This document shows, piece after piece, positions 1 to 6,893 of a DNA stretch of 64,000 nt. A model generated the notes under the pieces. The model did not search any database. It was not told the origin of the DNA and saw only the letters and a program-made list of their open reading frames with translations. The stretch spans positions 1 through 64,000 of the forward strand of contig NZ_KE383838.1 of the NCBI RefSeq assembly GCF_000422445.1. The letters are read 5' to 3'. This DNA comes from Paenibacillus assamensis DSM 18201. GTDB taxonomy: Bacteria > Bacillota > Bacilli > Paenibacillales > Paenibacillaceae. Each line of letters starts with the position of its first letter. Position 1 is the first letter of the stretch. A program made the position numbers and the translations under genes.

Positions 1-5
1 TGATC

Positions 6-1454
6 TGGACCCTTTGTCAAGGACACATTCAAAAGAAAGAGCTTATGGGTTTTAAACTGCGGACAAAAGATGATTTCTGTACTGTACAGGAGTCATCTTT
101 TTTCGTCCCCATTGATATCTGTGGTTGTTGTAATAGCGAATGTACCGATCTACATCTTGCTTAAGACTTTCAAAGGTCAGGCAGGCTCTGTGGTCGACAT
201 GATCCTTAAGATGACCAAAGAAGGATTCCTGAGGGGCATTATCCCAGCAGTTTCCTCGTCTAGACATGGATTGCCCCAACTTGTGCTTCTTTAGAAGCTT
301 TTGGAAGGTGGGGCTTGTATAGTGGCTGCCCTGATCGGAGTGGATAAAGGCGCCTTTAGGCAGTTTGATTCGTTTTTGTTGCATGAACTTCTCTATGGTA
401 TCAGTAGCTAAGTCAAGTGTAATTCGGTCAGATAGATGATGTGCCAGGGCCTCGCCTGTAGAAGCATCCAATATGGTTGACAAATAGGCCATCTCCGACC
501 GACCGTAAGGCAGATAAGTGATGTCCGTTAGAAGCGCAAGGCCCGGGATTTCTTTCCTGAAATCTCGCTGTAAAAGGTTAGGTAGCGTCCGGTGTTCAAG
601 CGTTGCCTTAGCTATTCGTTTATATGGGTTTGGCTTTCGGTGAGGGCAGACTAATCCAAATTTCTTCATCAATTTGCGGATTCGCTTCAGGTTGTACACA
701 ATACCAAACTCGTGTTCCAGGATCATTTTAATGGAGCGTGAACCCTTCTTGAAGCCTCGACGAGCAAAGGCCTTTTTGATCCAGGTACCGGCCTCCTCGT
801 CTTCTCTAGCTCGTTGCAGGCGTGTATCCGCAGCCTGAAGATAACGATAGTATCCGGAGCGAGAGACCTCTAGCAGCTCGCAGAAATACCGAGTCATTCG
901 TCCCAATCCTTGCTTTACGGCTTCATGGATCAGTTCGAATTTATGACTTATGCTTAGATTGCTTTTCTCTAGTACTAGCCTCCTTTCGTTCTTGTCGAAC
1001 TTTTTTAACAGTTCAAGCTGTGATTCGAGAAGCTTGATTTTTGCCTCTTGTTTGGCAATCACTTCGGCAGCAGTCAGTTCCCTCTGTAACGGACGACCCG
1101 AGGAACCTTTCCTTGAGTCGGTGAGCCCGATAATCCCATCCCTTTCATAAGCCTTCTTCCAGCGATCTGCGCATTGTTCGACACGAGTCATTCCTAGGGT
1201 GCTGACATCGAATCCACTCGCCTCAAAGATCTCCCTAGGCGTTTTCCCGAGCATGTATTGTTCAATGAAGAGCCGTTTAAATTCATCTGTGTAGGCAATG
1301 GATTTTTCACTAACTCTAGCGATATATCTGTTGTTTGATAAAACTTCGCGTTGTCCCTCATTAAAATATTTCTTGCTCATGTCATCCCCCCCGTTACTCT
1401 TCCAGTATACGAAAAAGTACCCATAGCCCAAACACCTTTTTTTCAAAGTGTCCA
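6..1454 (-). mobile_element. IS3-family insertion sequence
   Basis: A single transposase gene is bracketed by imperfect inverted ends: TGGACCCTTTG begins at 6, and its partner TGGACACTTTG reads inward on the minus strand from 1454, followed by A-rich sequence. The ends start TG and finish CA, as is usual for IS3 elements. I could not find a convincing 3-5 bp target duplication; flanking bases 2-5 and 1455-1458 differ, so the exact edges are uncertain by a few bases. The element sits next to an accessory segment of small genes and remnants. Confidence 0.75.
52..1380 (-). CDS. IS3-family transposase, OrfA and OrfB in one frame
   Basis: The protein has about 442 residues from an ATG preceded by a G-rich ribosome binding site; an in-frame start 22 codons upstream is possible but less likely. 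The N-terminal part is a helix-turn-helix OrfA-like domain followed by a short leucine-zipper-like stretch. The C-terminal part is an rve integrase core with the DDE signature visible as DITYLPYG, HSDQGSHY and the glutamate in QESFFGHLK. IS3 elements normally split OrfA and OrfB and join them by a -1 frameshift. Here they are already one open frame, yet an in-frame A AAA AAG heptamer survives at the junction (1000-1006). Confidence 0.9.
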   Translation of the reverse strand: MSKKYFNEGQREVLSNNRYIARVSEKSIAYTDEFKRLFIEQYMLGKTPREIFEASGFDVSTLGMTRVEQCADRWKKAYERDGIIGLTDSRKGSSGRPLQRELTAAEVIAKQEAKIKLLESQLELLKKFDKNERRLVLEKSNLSISHKFELIHEAVKQGLGRMTRYFCELLEVSRSGYYRYLQAADTRLQRAREDEEAGTWIKKAFARRGFKKGSRSIKMILEHEFGIVYNLKRIRKLMKKFGLVCPHRKPNPYKRIAKATLEHRTLPNLLQRDFRKEIPGLALLTDITYLPYGRSEMAYLSTILDASTGEALAHHLSDRITLDLATDTIEKFMQQKRIKLPKGAFIHSDQGSHYTSPTFQKLLKKHKLGQSMSRRGNCWDNAPQESFFGHLKDHVDHRACLTFESLKQDVDRYIRYYNNHRYQWGRKKMTPVQYRNHLLSAV

Positions 1455-1522
1455 GTCTATGGGTACCAGTTTACCGCGGACTTCCTTCTTTTTTGTTTCA
1501 ATTTATGAACACATGCCACATG

Positions 1523-1942
1523 CTATCCCCCAGCTTCTGGAGGTACAGCCCCTTCAGGTCCTTCGCCAAGCACCGGGAATATCCCCGTATCCTCCAACGC
1601 TTCGAATAAACCGACATTATCTTCATTCAAAAATTCTGGACGAATGCCAAATTTGCCAAAATCGCCTGCTAAAATAACTTGAACGGTTTTATTTCGATTT
1701 ATAATAACAGTCTCGACAATCAGCCAATCCTTTAACACAGCGGCCAGAAGAACTGCCTTCTGCAGTGTAATCGGAGGAATCGGCGGGGGCTTTTTCGGAC
1801 ATCCCTTACCACCTGGTCCAAATGGCGGAGGGCCCTTTCCTTCTCCCTCGTTGTTGTGCAGGTAAGCCTCTTTCCGCCTACGACCACTACGCTGATCCCG
1901 ACGACTTCTCCGATATGGGTTATGTTTATCACGCCTATTCAT
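1523..1942 (-). CDS. Arg/Pro-rich hypothetical protein
   Basis: The protein has about 139 residues. I chose the ATG at 1942 because AAGGCGG lies 6 bases before it; a longer version to 1996 has no good ribosome site. The N-terminal third is very basic and tyrosine-containing (RRDKHNPYRRSRRD), followed by a Pro/Gly-rich linker (KKPPPIPPI) and a more ordered hydrophobic segment (KAVLLAAVLKDWLIVETVII). The layout resembles small spore-coat or surface-associated proteins of Paenibacillus, but I do not recognise a family. The insertion element ends about 70 bases beyond its stop codon, so the gene appears intact. Confidence 0.55.
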   Translation of the reverse strand: MNRRDKHNPYRRSRRDQRSGRRRKEAYLHNNEGEGKGPPPFGPGGKGCPKKPPPIPPITLQKAVLLAAVLKDWLIVETVIINRNKTVQVILAGDFGKFGIRPEFLNEDNVGLFEALEDTGIFPVLGEGPEGAVPPEAGG

Positions 1943-2038
1943 AGGAAGCCGCCTTTCTCGTCCGTCTAGGCAACAGAGCTGACAACAATACTTCATACAG
2001 TATAGTACGCTGATGCCTAAATGGTGAAAGACAGTTCC

Positions 2039-3232
2039 TTAGCTTGTAGAATCTTTGCGTTCCGTGATGACATTCCGTGTATGGCTCCACTTTTCATAGA
2101 ACAATCGCTTATCTCGCGTAAAGAAATTCACGATGAGATGAAGAACTAGCAATCCGCCAATACCAAAATATAAGAAAAGAGCGCTCATCAAAATGATCGG
2201 TGGTAAATCTGTAAAGCTGAATATGAATCCAAATACGTAATTATACCCGATAATAATGGTATACAAGAGACTGTATCGATGGAACAGCGCTTTCGCTGTT
2301 ATCGTTCGCCCCTGTTGTTCAGCTTGCAGTCTATCATCAACTATGTGAATGCGAGTTACCATTTTCCCTATCGTCCGCCCATTTGTCATTGTAGGAACAA
2401 TTACAAAGTAAATAAGTACACCTACGATGCTTGTCAAGGCATATAAAATCCAAGCCAATACCGTATCCATACCCTGATTTATTAGACTTCGATGTAGGAA
2501 GAGCCCTATCCCGAATGTGAAAATCCCTGTAACAATCGTATAAACAACCGTATCGATGAGAAAAGCAACTAAGCGGCGTACATAACCAACCGTCATTTGT
2601 GACAGTTCAACATCTTCATCTAACTTCTCAGAACGAGGTAAGAAAAATGTCAGGAGCGGTGTAAGGAAATAACCGAGTAATCCACCAGTCGTATTCAAGA
2701 AGAAATCATCAACATCGAATAAACGATACGGACAATCAAAAATACCGAACAATCCCGTTATCTGTGTTATCTCAAAGAGACACGCAACACCAAATGCGAT
2801 GCATCCTGTCTGAAATGCCGTTCGTCTGAAATAATATCTTGCGTACACACCAAGAGGAATCGTTAAAAAAACATTAAATATAGCTTGGAGAAACGCTTTT
2901 TCTTTTACTAACAACATATACGTACTTGGCTGCGAGAAGTTCACTTGTGTTTGATTCAAAATCTCAGATGCAAATGTGAATGGAACCAATTGTGAATACG
3001 TCCAAAACGCGCCTTCTCGGATACAATTATCCGTACTGCTCGGTAAAGGTAAAATGACTAAAAAATAAGCAGATATCATATACAGCAGCATTGAATAAAG
3101 GACAGCAGCACGAAGTTTGTTGACATATCCATATCTACGATACTGTACGACAAGAAATGGTAGAGTTAACGCTAGCGCTATGAATGGAAAAAATAGCGCC
3201 GCATCCATAAGAGGTTTAATATAAGCTTGCAT
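2039..3232 (-). CDS. VanZ-like / RDD domain membrane protein
   Basis: The protein has 397 residues. The first half (about 1-190) is a VanZ-like domain with several transmembrane segments and the typical stretches VILPLP and LFDVDDFFLNTTGGLLGY. The second half (about 210-375) is an RDD domain: GYVRRLVAFLIDT carries the Arg-Asp pair and NGRTIGKMVTRI its second conserved block. VanZ homologues affect teicoplanin resistance; RDD proteins are membrane proteins of diverse or unknown role. The fusion occurs in Firmicutes, and a link to envelope stress is only inference. A pair of direct repeats lies just upstream of its start. Confidence 0.8.
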   Translation of the reverse strand: MQAYIKPLMDAALFFPFIALALTLPFLVVQYRRYGYVNKLRAAVLYSMLLYMISAYFLVILPLPSSTDNCIREGAFWTYSQLVPFTFASEILNQTQVNFSQPSTYMLLVKEKAFLQAIFNVFLTIPLGVYARYYFRRTAFQTGCIAFGVACLFEITQITGLFGIFDCPYRLFDVDDFFLNTTGGLLGYFLTPLLTFFLPRSEKLDEDVELSQMTVGYVRRLVAFLIDTVVYTIVTGIFTFGIGLFLHRSLINQGMDTVLAWILYALTSIVGVLIYFVIVPTMTNGRTIGKMVTRIHIVDDRLQAEQQGRTITAKALFHRYSLLYTIIIGYNYVFGFIFSFTDLPPIILMSALFLYFGIGGLLVLHLIVNFFTRDKRLFYEKWSHTRNVITERKDSTS

Positions 3233-3240
3233 TCAAAACA

Positions 3241-3287
3241 GTACCTTCCTTCTCTAAGATGTATTTCGTACCTTCGAGATGTATTTC
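3241..3287. repeat. Direct repeats upstream of the VanZ-RDD gene
   Basis: The 11-mer AGATGTATTTC occurs at 3257-3267 and again at 3277-3287, exactly 20 bp apart, and each copy is preceded by GTACCTTC. Two turns of helix between identical sites, 20-60 bases upstream of a start codon, fits a regulator binding site, but no promoter hexamers are obvious. The remaining bases to 3583 hold no gene I can support. Confidence 0.4.
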
Positions 3288-3583
3288 TAGTTGATCATCC
3301 TATGTATTCGACTAGCAAATGTTCAGATAACAGCGACTACAGCGACTCTAGTATTCGAAGATCAAGTGAAATATATTGTAACGGAATCGTATCATAATTT
3401 GCAACTGAAATAGATAAAATTTGAAATTTAAATTAGACATTTTCACTCAAACTCAATCCTTGATTGAACGCGAAACAACCCTTAACCGACAATGTATACA
3501 CATCGAAACAGTAAGGGTGTTTTACGGATATCGTATGAAATTGACCTTATTTTACAAAATAAAGAATTCAATAATTCACTTCA

Positions 3584-3715
3584 TTATTGTACCGTATAAA
3601 CCGGTGAGGGAGAAGGCCAACCAGCTGTGGGAGCAGATGACGCGCCTGCCACTCCGAACAATAAAGTAGATGCTAGTATCATACTTGATACGGGTACTGT
3701 AATCCATTTTTTCAT
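3584..3715 (-). CDS. Small secreted peptide precursor (43 aa)
   Basis: A short reading frame begins at ATG 3715 with AAAGGGGTG 8 bases upstream. The product starts MKKW, has a hydrophobic stretch (SMILASTLLFGVAG) and a signal peptidase I-like site at ASS or ASA, leaving a tail of roughly 16-18 residues rich in Pro, Ser and Thr (APTAGWPSPSPVYTVQ). The basic start, hydrophobic core, small residues at the cleavage point and short tail are what exported signalling-peptide precursors such as Phr look like. No Rap-type receptor is adjacent. It could equally be a tiny secreted peptide of other use or a truncated exoprotein. Confidence 0.6.
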   Translation of the reverse strand: MKKWITVPVSSMILASTLLFGVAGASSAPTAGWPSPSPVYTVQ

Positions 3716-3795
3716 AGAACAAACACCCCTTTGCCTAAAAGTGCTGTATAGCCACGGAGTCCATCTATTACTAACTTACCACCCGCTTATTACTG

Positions 3796-3822
3796 CTACA
3801 AGCCTTTTACATGTGACATCAT
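3796..3822 (-). CDS. Possible 8-residue leader peptide
   Basis: A very strong ribosome site (AAGGAGGGAG) stands 3 to 6 bases before two ATG codons, followed by only eight sense codons (MMSHVKGL) and TAG. It lies about 80 bases upstream of the 43-residue secreted peptide on the same strand. It may be a translated leader or the stump of a lost gene. A hairpin formed around 3829-3864 (CTCCCT pairing with AGGGAG) overlaps the ribosome site. Confidence 0.25.
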   Translation of the reverse strand: MMSHVKGL

Positions 3823-3927
3823 GATCTCCCTCCTTCTTAACTAAATAAGACGAAGAGGGAGAACATTAGGCTAATCTCGGATGAGTTCGATTATAGTGGT
3901 TTGAGTTATAGCTTCACATATTTACAA

Positions 3928-5175
3928 TCAGTTTAGACTCGTATATTCAATGTTCGTTCCTTTTAATATCCCTCGCCTTACCAACGCTATTAAGCACAAT
4001 GTTGTGCCGAAGCCTCCGATAAATAACGTCGTTTGAAGTCCAAATATGGAAACTAAAAATCCACTAGCAAAACTCCCCAATGCCCAAGCTCCCCAATTCA
4101 GCGTACGCTGTACAGCATTTACTCTGCCTAGCATGTGACTTGGAGAGACAAGTTGTCGTATCGTTGCAGCGTAAGGGCCAAATACACCTTCTCCCATACC
4201 ATGTATGATACTTACAGCCACTATGCCGTACACAGTTCCCAAATATCCCATTACAGGTATTAAACATAGACCACTTACGGACACAGCCGCGCTATAAACA
4301 AGCATTTTAGTATGATTCATGTGTTTACTTTTCTTTAAAAATATCGTGTTACCTATTAAAAATCCGACCGAAGCTGAACCTACAACAAAGCCTATTTCAA
4401 GTTCAGATAGACCCATTACCTTATAAAGAAATATGACTAAAATGCTATATAGTATGTATTTAAAAAAACCGTAAACAGCGCCGCAGCTTACAATCGGTTC
4501 CAATACAGGATGTTTTTTAAAATATATCAAACCTTCAAATATGTTTTTATAAACGGATTTTATATTTGCATTTTTTAAAGAACCTACTGTATGCGGTTTA
4601 AATCTTGAAATAAATAATAGGCACACAAAACAAACAAAATACGTCGCTGCGTTAACCGAGAATGAGCCTGTTGAACCCACTAGCGTAATCACGATACCTG
4701 CTAGCATAGGACCAATCACAACAGCAAGTGACTCCGAAAGGGCTAGCTGCGCATTTCCTTTTTTTAAATTGTTTTTATCTGTTACTATTTCCGGTAAAAA
4801 AGAAGGAACGGCAATGTTGTAAAACGTGGTCAATATTCCATTCACAAACATGAGAAACACCAATAATGGGAACGTTATTTCATTCGTTGCAGCCAATATA
4901 AATACCGATAAAAATAATACACCCTGAAAAATACTACAAATGAGCAAAACCTTTTTTCTAGAAAGAATGTCAATCAGAGCTCCAGCAACTAATCCGAATA
5001 TTAGATAAGGTAAAAATACAATTCCTCGAAGCATAGCCGCATTCGCTTCACTTGTTTTCAGCACCTCTATTGCAAAAAGAGGCAGCGCTACTACTGTAAA
5101 CTGGATACCTAACAAACTTATAGACTGTCCTAACCAAAGCTTATAAAAATTAGCATGCTCTATGTTTTTCATCAT
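3928..5175 (-). CDS. MFS transporter, putative drug exporter
   Basis: The protein has 415 residues and about twelve hydrophobic segments. The N-terminus FYKLWLGQSISLLG and the loop DILSRKKVLL after helix 2 are typical of macrolide/multidrug-type major facilitator exporters (MefA-like group). A ribosome site GGAGG precedes the ATG. Codons are richer in A/T than in the conserved backbone to the right, and remnants flank the gene on its upstream side, so acquisition by transfer is plausible. Substrate is unknown. Confidence 0.8.
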   Translation of the reverse strand: MMKNIEHANFYKLWLGQSISLLGIQFTVVALPLFAIEVLKTSEANAAMLRGIVFLPYLIFGLVAGALIDILSRKKVLLICSIFQGVLFLSVFILAATNEITFPLLVFLMFVNGILTTFYNIAVPSFLPEIVTDKNNLKKGNAQLALSESLAVVIGPMLAGIVITLVGSTGSFSVNAATYFVCFVCLLFISRFKPHTVGSLKNANIKSVYKNIFEGLIYFKKHPVLEPIVSCGAVYGFFKYILYSILVIFLYKVMGLSELEIGFVVGSASVGFLIGNTIFLKKSKHMNHTKMLVYSAAVSVSGLCLIPVMGYLGTVYGIVAVSIIHGMGEGVFGPYAATIRQLVSPSHMLGRVNAVQRTLNWGAWALGSFASGFLVSIFGLQTTLFIGGFGTTLCLIALVRRGILKGTNIEYTSLN

Positions 5176-5394
5176 GCACCTCCAGCTTGAGTATAACGCT
5201 GGAAGCCAGTTGTTGTACGCATTTTGGAATGTAACCGCAAGATAACGAAACTACAATAACCACTGAGGAAATTAGAACTAAAAAAACCGAATTTCTCCCT
5301 ATTGAAGTTCTTACCTTCCCAATAACTCCAGTTTTCACTATTGATGTCTTATATTTCTCAACAAGTTGATTTAGATATTGAGTTTCTTCAATAA
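5150..5394 (-). pseudogene. Fragment of a single-pass membrane protein
   Basis: An open stretch overlaps the MFS start. It encodes a charged segment (EETQYLNQLVEKYKTS) followed by one hydrophobic helix (FLVLISSVVIVVSL). No start codon with a ribosome site can be assigned; the only in-frame candidate is a GTG at 5338 without one. I read it as the tail of a lost gene rather than a functional one. Its family is not recognisable. Confidence 0.25.
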
Positions 5395-5458
5395 AATTTT
5401 TGCTTTCTTATAAAGCTAGTATGCTATATGTATTTTTCTTCGATCGTATAATACGGAG

Positions 5459-5539
5459 TTAAATATTTTTTGTTTCATTTTGGCACCCTATAGTCATAGC
5501 CAGTAAAGCTACAAAAATCACTAATAGTACTTTATTCAT
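5459..5539 (-). CDS. 26-residue lipoprotein-signal peptide ORF
   Basis: An ATG preceded by GGGGGGAG opens a 26-codon frame. Its product is a complete lipoprotein signal peptide with lipobox AMTIGC, then only seven more residues (QNETKNI) before the stop. It could be a truncated lipoprotein gene. It could also be a functional mini-lipopeptide, as with peptide pheromones that derive from lipoprotein signal sequences in enterococci. It lies between an MFS gene and the spo0A terminator in a stretch otherwise free of genes. Confidence 0.4.
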   Translation of the reverse strand: MNKVLLVIFVALLAMTIGCQNETKNI

Positions 5540-5680
5540 TTTCTCCCCCCATAAGCTATAAATAGCCTGTTGCTTGTAGTATTTGCAAATACTGATTGAA
5601 GTAAGAATGATTAACATGAACACGGAAGTCGCTTTATATGGCAAAGCACTTATAAATTAGTACTATTATAACAACCAAAA

Positions 5681-5709
5681 ACCCGATAAATCTCTAGGAT
5701 TTATCGGGT
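5681..5709 (-). terminator. Intrinsic terminator of spo0A
   Basis: A perfect 12-bp stem (ACCCGATAAATC with its complement) and a 5-base loop, followed on the minus strand by TTTTTGGTTGTT. It lies about 100 bases past the spo0A stop codon. Confidence 0.85.
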
Positions 5710-5811
5710 CAGGTGGAGATAGATATTAAAGCTATATGACGAATTGGTTGGCTTTCATCGTTGGTATGTAAAGCACTCGTAGCAACCTTCAATCCGCTCC
5801 AGTACGTCATT

Positions 5812-6627
5812 TTATGATACCTTATGCTCGATTCTAAGCTTATCTGCAACCATCGCGATGAATTCGCTATTGGTAGGTTTCGACTTACTGATGTTGATCG
5901 TATAGCCGAACAAACGACTAATGCTGTCGATGTTCCCGCGTGTCCAAGCAACTTCGATCGCATGACGAATTGCACGCTCGACGCGAGATGGCGTTGTTTT
6001 GTATTTTTCAGCGATTGCTGGATAAAGCGTTTTCGTAATAGAACCAAGAATTTCGATATTGTTATACACCATTGTGATCGCTTCGCGCAAATACTGATAA
6101 CCTTTAATATGCGCTGGTACGCCGATCTCATGGATAATAGTCGTAATGTTAGCATCAAGATTCTTCGTCTTTGCCAAAGGTACAACATTGGACTTCATCA
6201 CACTACTTACATAAGAAGATGAACCCGTCATCGAAGGTGCTGCTGCAGAGCCAGCTAGTTGACGAATACGATTCGCTAGCACATCCATGTCAAACGGTTT
6301 CAAAATATAGTAAGAAGCACCAAGTTGTACAGCACGCTGTGTAATGCTCTCTTGACCGAAAGCAGTCAGCATGATGATTTTAGGCTGTGGCGACAATTGT
6401 AGTTCTCTAAGGCGCTCCAATACGCCAAGGCCGTCAAGATGAGGCATAATAATATCGAGAATGAGTACATCCGGCACTGTTCTCGTTTGCTCCAAAAATT
6501 GAAGCACCTCTTCACCGTTGTAGGCTACACCACTTACGGTCATGTCATCCTGCTCAGATAAGAAATCCGCCAATAAATTCGTGAACTCCCGATTGTCATC
6601 TGCCAATAAAACTTCAATTTTTTGCAA
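5812..6627 (-). CDS. spo0A: Sporulation master regulator Spo0A
   Basis: The protein has 271 residues. The N-terminal receiver domain has the acidic pocket (ADDN), the phospho-acceptor aspartate in LILDIIMP (about residue 56) and the conserved lysine in ILKPFD. The C-terminal sporulation-specific DNA-binding domain contains [19 protein letters not shown] and the family ending after [14 protein letters not shown]. It acts at the end of the phosphorelay and binds 0A boxes. The start is a TTG with GGGAGG 9 bases before it. It follows spoIVB, the same order as in B. subtilis, with its own sigma-H promoter in between. Confidence 0.98.
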   Translation of the reverse strand: MQKIEVLLADDNREFTNLLADFLSEQDDMTVSGVAYNGEEVLQFLEQTRTVPDVLILDIIMPHLDGLGVLERLRELQLSPQPKIIMLTAFGQESITQRAVQLGASYYILKPFDMDVLANRIRQLAGSAAAPSMTGSSSYVSSVMKSNVVPLAKTKNLDANITTIIHEIGVPAHIKGYQYLREAITMVYNNIEILGSITKTLYPAIAEKYKTTPSRVERAIRHAIEVAWTRGNIDSISRLFGYTINISKSKPTNSEFIAMVADKLRIEHKVS

Positions 6628-6711
6628 CTTAATGATCCTCCCTTAACCCGTTTTGCAGCGTCTCGTCAGCATATCTTCAATTGTGACGTGAACATCTCGC
6701 TTACAAGTTAT

Positions 6712-6754
6712 ACTTATTCGACAAGGCCACAAGAATTCCTTCTGTCGAATAAGT
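6712..6754. promoter_or_regulatory. Inverted pair of 0A boxes framing the spo0A promoter
   Basis: TTCGACA at 6717-6723 and TGTCGAA at 6743-6749 both match the Spo0A box TGTCGAA perfectly, in opposite orientation. They belong to a perfect 12-bp inverted repeat (ACTTATTCGACA with its complement). The promoter-distal box abuts the -35 element, and the other overlaps the -10 element. This suggests autoregulation by Spo0A-P. Confidence 0.85.
6716..6742 (-). promoter_or_regulatory. Sigma-H promoter of spo0A
   Basis: On the minus strand the -35 element GAAGGAATT (6734-6742) matches the sigma-H consensus RnAGGAWWW. After an 11-base spacer the -10 element GTCGAAT (6716-6722) matches RnnGAAT. Transcription would start near 6709, about 80 bases before the TTG start. 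This corresponds to the Ps promoter of B. subtilis spo0A. Confidence 0.85.
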
Positions 6755-6847
6755 TTTTTTCTTTCTTTTTTTAACAAAATCATTTATAATAATAAATTTG
6801 TTTATATTTCTACAACGTTCACGCTCATTCACGCCGAGTTCCTAACA

Positions 6848-6854
6848 TTCGACA
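6848..6854. promoter_or_regulatory. Third 0A box upstream of spo0A
   Basis: TTCGACA is a perfect 0A box in inverse orientation, about 100 bp upstream of the promoter-flanking pair and directly beyond the spoIVB terminator. B. subtilis spo0A also carries several boxes upstream of Ps. Confidence 0.6.
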
Positions 6855-6861
6855 AACGGTT

Positions 6862-6893
6862 AAAAAGATTCACGCTGCAGCGTGAACCTTTTT
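6862..6893 (-). terminator. Terminator overlapping the spoIVB stop codon
   Basis: The 18-base perfect palindrome TTCACGCTGCAGCGTGAA (6869-6886) is extended by A5/T5 arms and followed on the minus strand by CTTTTTAACC. The stem contains the last codons (Val-His-Ala-Ala-Ala) and the TGA of spoIVB. Confidence 0.8.

Noticed and set aside
1-1460. Target-site duplication of the insertion element
   Set aside because: Bases adjacent to the inverted ends do not match, and the window starts five bases before the left end.
3421-3669. 82-codon plus-strand open frame
   Set aside because: It overlaps the minus-strand secreted-peptide gene, has no ribosome site and its composition is not protein-like.
6712-6754. 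Reading the 12-bp inverted repeat as the spoIVB terminator
   Set aside because: The T-run is on the plus side only, no gene reads in that direction, and a better terminator already ends spoIVB at 6862-6893.
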